Origin: [Pantoea] beijingensis
GTDB taxonomy: Bacteria > Pseudomonadota > Gammaproteobacteria > Enterobacterales > Enterobacteriaceae
NCBI RefSeq assembly: GCF_022647505.1
Contig: NZ_CP071409.1
Location: 248,001 to 312,000 of the forward strand
Reading direction: 5' to 3'
DNA: 64,000 nucleotides
Shown: piece after piece, positions 60,755 through 64,000 of the stretch
Layout: each line of letters opens with the position of its first letter
How positions within the stretch are numbered: the first letter of the stretch is position 1
The notes under the pieces: generated by a model
Told to the model about the DNA's origin: nothing
The model's database searches: none
What the model saw: only the letters and a program-made list of their open reading frames with translations
Position numbers and translations under genes: made by a program

Positions 60755-63157
60755 ATGTCGCAGCCAAAATTCAACAAAGCTCACTTTGAAGCCGCGCTCA
60801 CGCGCCAGTGGCAGCATTTAGGTTTCAGCGCCGCACAAGAGATGAATCCGCATCAATGGTGGCAAGCCGTAAGTGGCGCTCTGGCCGAACTGCTGGCTGC
60901 ACAACCTATAGTGAAAGCGCCTAAAAAACAGCGGCACGTAAATTATATTTCCATGGAGTTTTTAGTCGGGCGCCTGACCGGCAATAACTTACTTAATCTG
61001 GGTTGGTATCAGGGGGTGAGCGATCTGCTGGCAGATTACCAGATAAACCTGAGCGAACTGCTGGAGGAAGAGGTTGATCCTGCTTTAGGTAATGGTGGCT
61101 TGGGAAGGCTTGCTGCCTGTTTCCTGGATTCAATGGCGACGGTAGGCCAGTCAGCAATGGGCTACGGACTCAATTATCAGTATGGTCTGTTTCGTCAGTC
61201 ATTCAATGACGGACATCAGCATGAAGCGCCTGACGATTGGCACCGCGCAAGCTATCCATGGTTCCGTCATAATGCCGCGCTGGACGTGGACGTTGCTATT
61301 GGCGGTAAGGTAATCAAAGACGACCAGGGTCAGCCCCACTGGCAGCCAGAATTTGTGATGCGCGGAGAGGCCTGGGATCTGCCTGTTATTGGTTATCAGA
61401 ACGGCGTAGTTCAACCGCTGCGTCTCTGGCAGGCTACGCATGTGCATCCTTTCGATTTTGAACTGTTTAACGAAGGACAGTTCTTGCAGGCCGAACAGCA
61501 AGGTATTGATGCAGCCAAACTGACGAAGGTCCTCTATCCAAATGATAACCATCAGCAAGGTAAACGTCTGCGCCTGATGCAGCAATATTTCCAGTGCGCC
61601 TGTTCAGTGGGCGATATTCTACGCCGCCACCATCAAGCGGGACGGAAAATCACCGAGCTGGCTGATTATGAGGTTATTCAGCTTAATGACACCCACCCGA
61701 CCATCGCGATCCCCGAGATGTTACGTATTCTGCTGGATGAACATCAATTATCGTGGAAGGAAGCCTGGGCGATCACCAGTCATGTATTTGCCTATACCAA
61801 CCATACGCTGATGCCAGAGGCGCTGGAGCGTTGGGATGAGAAGCTGGTACGTGGCCTGCTACCGCGCCACTTTATGATTATCAAAGAGATTAACCGTCGC
61901 TTCAAAAAGCAGGTGGATAAACAGTGGCCAGGTGACGAAGCAGTCTGGAATAAGTTGGCTATTGTGCATGACAAGCAGGTACGGATGGCTAACCTCTGCG
62001 TGGTAAGTGGCTTCGCGGTTAATGGCGTCGCGGCTCTACACTCCGAACTGGTGGTTAAAGATCTCTTTCCTGAATATCACCTGTTGTGGCCAAACAAATT
62101 CCACAATGTCACCAATGGTATTACGCCACGTCGTTGGTTGAAGCAATGCAATCCGGCGCTAGCGTCGTTGATTGATGAGACGCTAAACGTTGAATGGGTC
62201 AATAATCTTGATGCCCTGAAAGGATTAGAAGCTTTTGCGGATGATCAGGCATTCCGCCAGCGCTATCGCCAGATTAAGCATGATAATAAACAGCGGTTGG
62301 CGAACTGGATTAAGCAACATACGGGTATTGCGGTTAATCCGGAAGCGATGTTTGATATTCAAATTAAACGCTTACATGAATATAAGCGCCAGCATCTGGG
62401 GCTACTGCACGTACTGCACTGCTATCGCCAGCTGCGTGATAATCCGCAGCAGGAAACGGTGCCGCGCGTATTTCTGTTTGGCGCGAAAGCTGCTCCGGGT
62501 TACTACCTTGCGAAAAACATTATCTACGCGATCAATAAAGTGGCGGAGAAGATCAACAACGATCCGCTGGTGGGCGATCGCTTGAAGGTGGTGTTTATTC
62601 CGGATTACCGCATCACCGCAGCAGAGATGATGATCCCTGCTGCCGATCTCTCCGAGCAGATTTCCACGGCGGGTTATGAAGCGTCAGGTACCGGCAACAT
62701 GAAACTGGCACTTAACGGCGCACTCACCATCGGTACGCTGGATGGTGCCAATGTTGAAATCGCCGAGCAGGTCGGCGAGGAGAATATCTTTATATTCGGT
62801 AAGACCGTTGATGAAGTTAAGGCTCTGAAGGCGAAAGGCTACGATCCCGTTAAGCTTCGCAAAAAGGATAAGCATTTAGATACGCTGTTAAAAGAGATGG
62901 AAAAGGGCTTTTTTAGCGATGGTGATAAACATGCCTTTGACCTGTTGCTCAATAGTCTGACAAAGGGGGGCGATCCCTGGTTGGTATTAGCTGATTTTGC
63001 TGACTATTGCGCAGCACAAAAACGAGTGGAAGCACTCTGGCTGGATAAAGAGGCGTGGACCCGTGCAGCAATTCTGAATACTGCACGCACCGGAATGTTT
63101 AGTTCGGATAGGTCTATTCGGGATTATCAAAGCCGTATCTGGCAGGCAAAACGCTGA
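60755..63157 (+). CDS. malP: Maltodextrin phosphorylase
   Basis: An 800-residue GT35 phosphorylase (E. coli 797) starting [19 protein letters not shown]. The PLP-lysine motif [27 protein letters not shown] is intact. It phosphorolyses maltodextrins to glucose-1-phosphate. Chosen over the longer frame from 60674 by family start. malQ follows 88 bp later. Confidence 0.96.
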   Translation: MSQPKFNKAHFEAALTRQWQHLGFSAAQEMNPHQWWQAVSGALAELLAAQPIVKAPKKQRHVNYISMEFLVGRLTGNNLLNLGWYQGVSDLLADYQINLSELLEEEVDPALGNGGLGRLAACFLDSMATVGQSAMGYGLNYQYGLFRQSFNDGHQHEAPDDWHRASYPWFRHNAALDVDVAIGGKVIKDDQGQPHWQPEFVMRGEAWDLPVIGYQNGVVQPLRLWQATHVHPFDFELFNEGQFLQAEQQGIDAAKLTKVLYPNDNHQQGKRLRLMQQYFQCACSVGDILRRHHQAGRKITELADYEVIQLNDTHPTIAIPEMLRILLDEHQLSWKEAWAITSHVFAYTNHTLMPEALERWDEKLVRGLLPRHFMIIKEINRRFKKQVDKQWPGDEAVWNKLAIVHDKQVRMANLCVVSGFAVNGVAALHSELVVKDLFPEYHLLWPNKFHNVTNGITPRRWLKQCNPALASLIDETLNVEWVNNLDALKGLEAFADDQAFRQRYRQIKHDNKQRLANWIKQHTGIAVNPEAMFDIQIKRLHEYKRQHLGLLHVLHCYRQLRDNPQQETVPRVFLFGAKAAPGYYLAKNIIYAINKVAEKINNDPLVGDRLKVVFIPDYRITAAEMMIPAADLSEQISTAGYEASGTGNMKLALNGALTIGTLDGANVEIAEQVGEENIFIFGKTVDEVKALKAKGYDPVKLRKKDKHLDTLLKEMEKGFFSDGDKHAFDLLLNSLTKGGDPWLVLADFADYCAAQKRVEALWLDKEAWTRAAILNTARTGMFSSDRSIRDYQSRIWQAKR

Positions 63158-63245
63158 GGCCAGAGCAGGCTAAAACGCTTTCGTTATCGCTGGATTTTTT
63201 GTTAAAGAAGCCGCGTGAAGGGTGACGGGATTATCAGGATATTCA

Positions 63246-64000
63246 ATGGATCTACATCAACTTGATAAGGCCGCGACGGCGGCCGGTATTGCCTCCAGCT
63301 ATATTAATGCGGAGGGAGAGCAGCAGGCGATTGAGGAAACCACCAGACGCCGGCTGCTTGCCGCGATGGGAAAACCCACACTGGTGAGTGCCTCGCCGCT
63401 TCCGGCAGCGAAAGTATTCAGCGGCACGCGCAAGCGTCAGTTGCTGATCGGAGGAAAAGGTTGTTATCGCTGGCACCTACAAACTGAACACGGTAAACAG
63501 CATGAAGGTGAAGTTCAGGCAGGAGAAACCCTTAGTCTGCCATCAAGGCTGGCGGACGGTTATCATCAGTTAACCCTGACCCAGGGGAAGCAGCAGTGGC
63601 CATGCCGCATTATCGTAGCACCGACGCGTTGCTTCGAGCCTGCACCACTGCGTGAAGGGAAAAAACTTTGGGGCACCTGTGTACAGCTCTATACCTTGCG
63701 CTCAGAAAATAACTGGGGGATAGGTGATTTCGGCGACCTCCATACGATGCTGGATAATATCGCCGATCGTGGTGGTGCTTTTATTGGTCTGAATCCCATC
63801 CATTCGCTCTATCCTGCGAATCCGGAAAGTGCCAGCCCCTATAGCCCTTCATCACGTAGATGGCTTAACGTTATTTATATTGATGTCAGCCGCGTTCCAG
63901 ATTTTCAGCAGAGCGAGGCGGCTCAACGTTGGTGGCAGCAAGACACGACGCAGCAGACACTCGCGCAAGTACGGCAGAGTGAGTGGGTTGATTACACTAC
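63246..64000 (+). CDS. malQ: 4-alpha-glucanotransferase (amylomaltase), truncated by window edge
   Basis: The 5' part (251 codons) of malQ, running off the right edge without a stop. The start MDLHQLDKAATAAGI follows AGGATATTCA. LWGTCVQLYTLRSENNWGIGDFGDL and GGAFIGLNPIHSLYPANPESASPYSPSSRRWLNVIYIDV are GH77 signatures. It transfers glucan chains between maltodextrins and works with MalP. Probably cotranscribed with malP. Confidence 0.95.
   Translation, partial: MDLHQLDKAATAAGIASSYINAEGEQQAIEETTRRRLLAAMGKPTLVSASPLPAAKVFSGTRKRQLLIGGKGCYRWHLQTEHGKQHEGEVQAGETLSLPSRLADGYHQLTLTQGKQQWPCRIIVAPTRCFEPAPLREGKKLWGTCVQLYTLRSENNWGIGDFGDLHTMLDNIADRGGAFIGLNPIHSLYPANPESASPYSPSSRRWLNVIYIDVSRVPDFQQSEAAQRWWQQDTTQQTLAQVRQSEWVDYT

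Noticed and set aside
1-64000. CRISPR arrays, rRNA, tRNA, complete insertion sequences or prophage genes
   Set aside because: No regularly spaced repeats, no tRNA/rRNA signatures and no transposase or phage proteins were seen on reading both strands.

Overview
The window is chromosomal DNA of a member of the Enterobacterales. From livK/ftsY through malQ the gene order matches the Escherichia coli K-12 segment malQ-malP-malT ... glg ... asd ... gnt ... ggt ... ugp ... liv ... rpoH-ftsXEY ... zntA ... dcrB, read in the opposite direction. Several E. coli genes are missing from their usual places: yhhS/yhhT, a second livJ-type gene, yhhX/yhhY and the rtc genes between malT and glpR. An inositol cluster lies where E. 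coli has yhhS. Protein sequences look closest to an Erwinia/Pantoea/Serratia-type organism; this is a judgement from memory, without a database search.

Layout. (1) 1-11.5 kb: a myo-inositol catabolic cluster (iolI, iolA, iolB, an RpiR-type regulator, an iolC-DUF2090 fusion, iolD, iolG, iolE) in alternating orientations. It covers every step from inositol to acetyl-CoA plus dihydroxyacetone phosphate. No inositol transporter lies inside the window. (2) 11.5-18.4 kb: dcrB, yhhQ, tusA, zntA, yhhN, yhhM, yhhL and rsmD, with a clear ZntR operator/promoter and several copies of an intergenic repeat with TATACCC-type ends. (3) 18.6-23.8 kb: ftsY-ftsE-ftsX (SRP receptor and division ABC complex), rpoH with a sigma-E promoter overlapping a DnaA box, and panM. 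(4) 24.2-34.8 kb: the livKHMGF branched-chain amino-acid importer, the ugpBAECQ glycerol-3-phosphate importer, and yhhA. (5) 35-43.5 kb: ggt, the small RNA RyhB under a Fur box (no ORF encodes it), yhhW, gntR-gntK-gntU, yhgN and asd. (6) 44-53.6 kb: the glycogen operon glgBXCAP. (7) 53.7-64 kb: glpD divergent from glpE-glpG-glpR, then malT divergent from malP-malQ; malQ is cut by the right edge.

How it fits together. The window is dominated by carbon acquisition and storage: inositol, gluconate, glycerol-3-phosphate, maltodextrin and glycogen modules, mostly beside their own regulators (RpiR-type, GntR, GlpR, MalT). Core functions sit between them (secretion, division, heat shock, metal efflux, aspartate-family amino-acid synthesis). 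Recognisable regulatory sites include ZntR, sigma-E/DnaA, Fur, GntR, tandem GlpR and MalT-like boxes.

Novelty. Nothing here is convincingly a new biological system. The least explained pieces are a structured 300-bp stretch after rpoH (about 23090-23392), the structured leader before asd, the folded livK-livH linker, the intergenic repeat family (including a 19-bp perfect inverted pair bracketing dcrB), and a set of related palindromes in the iol control regions.
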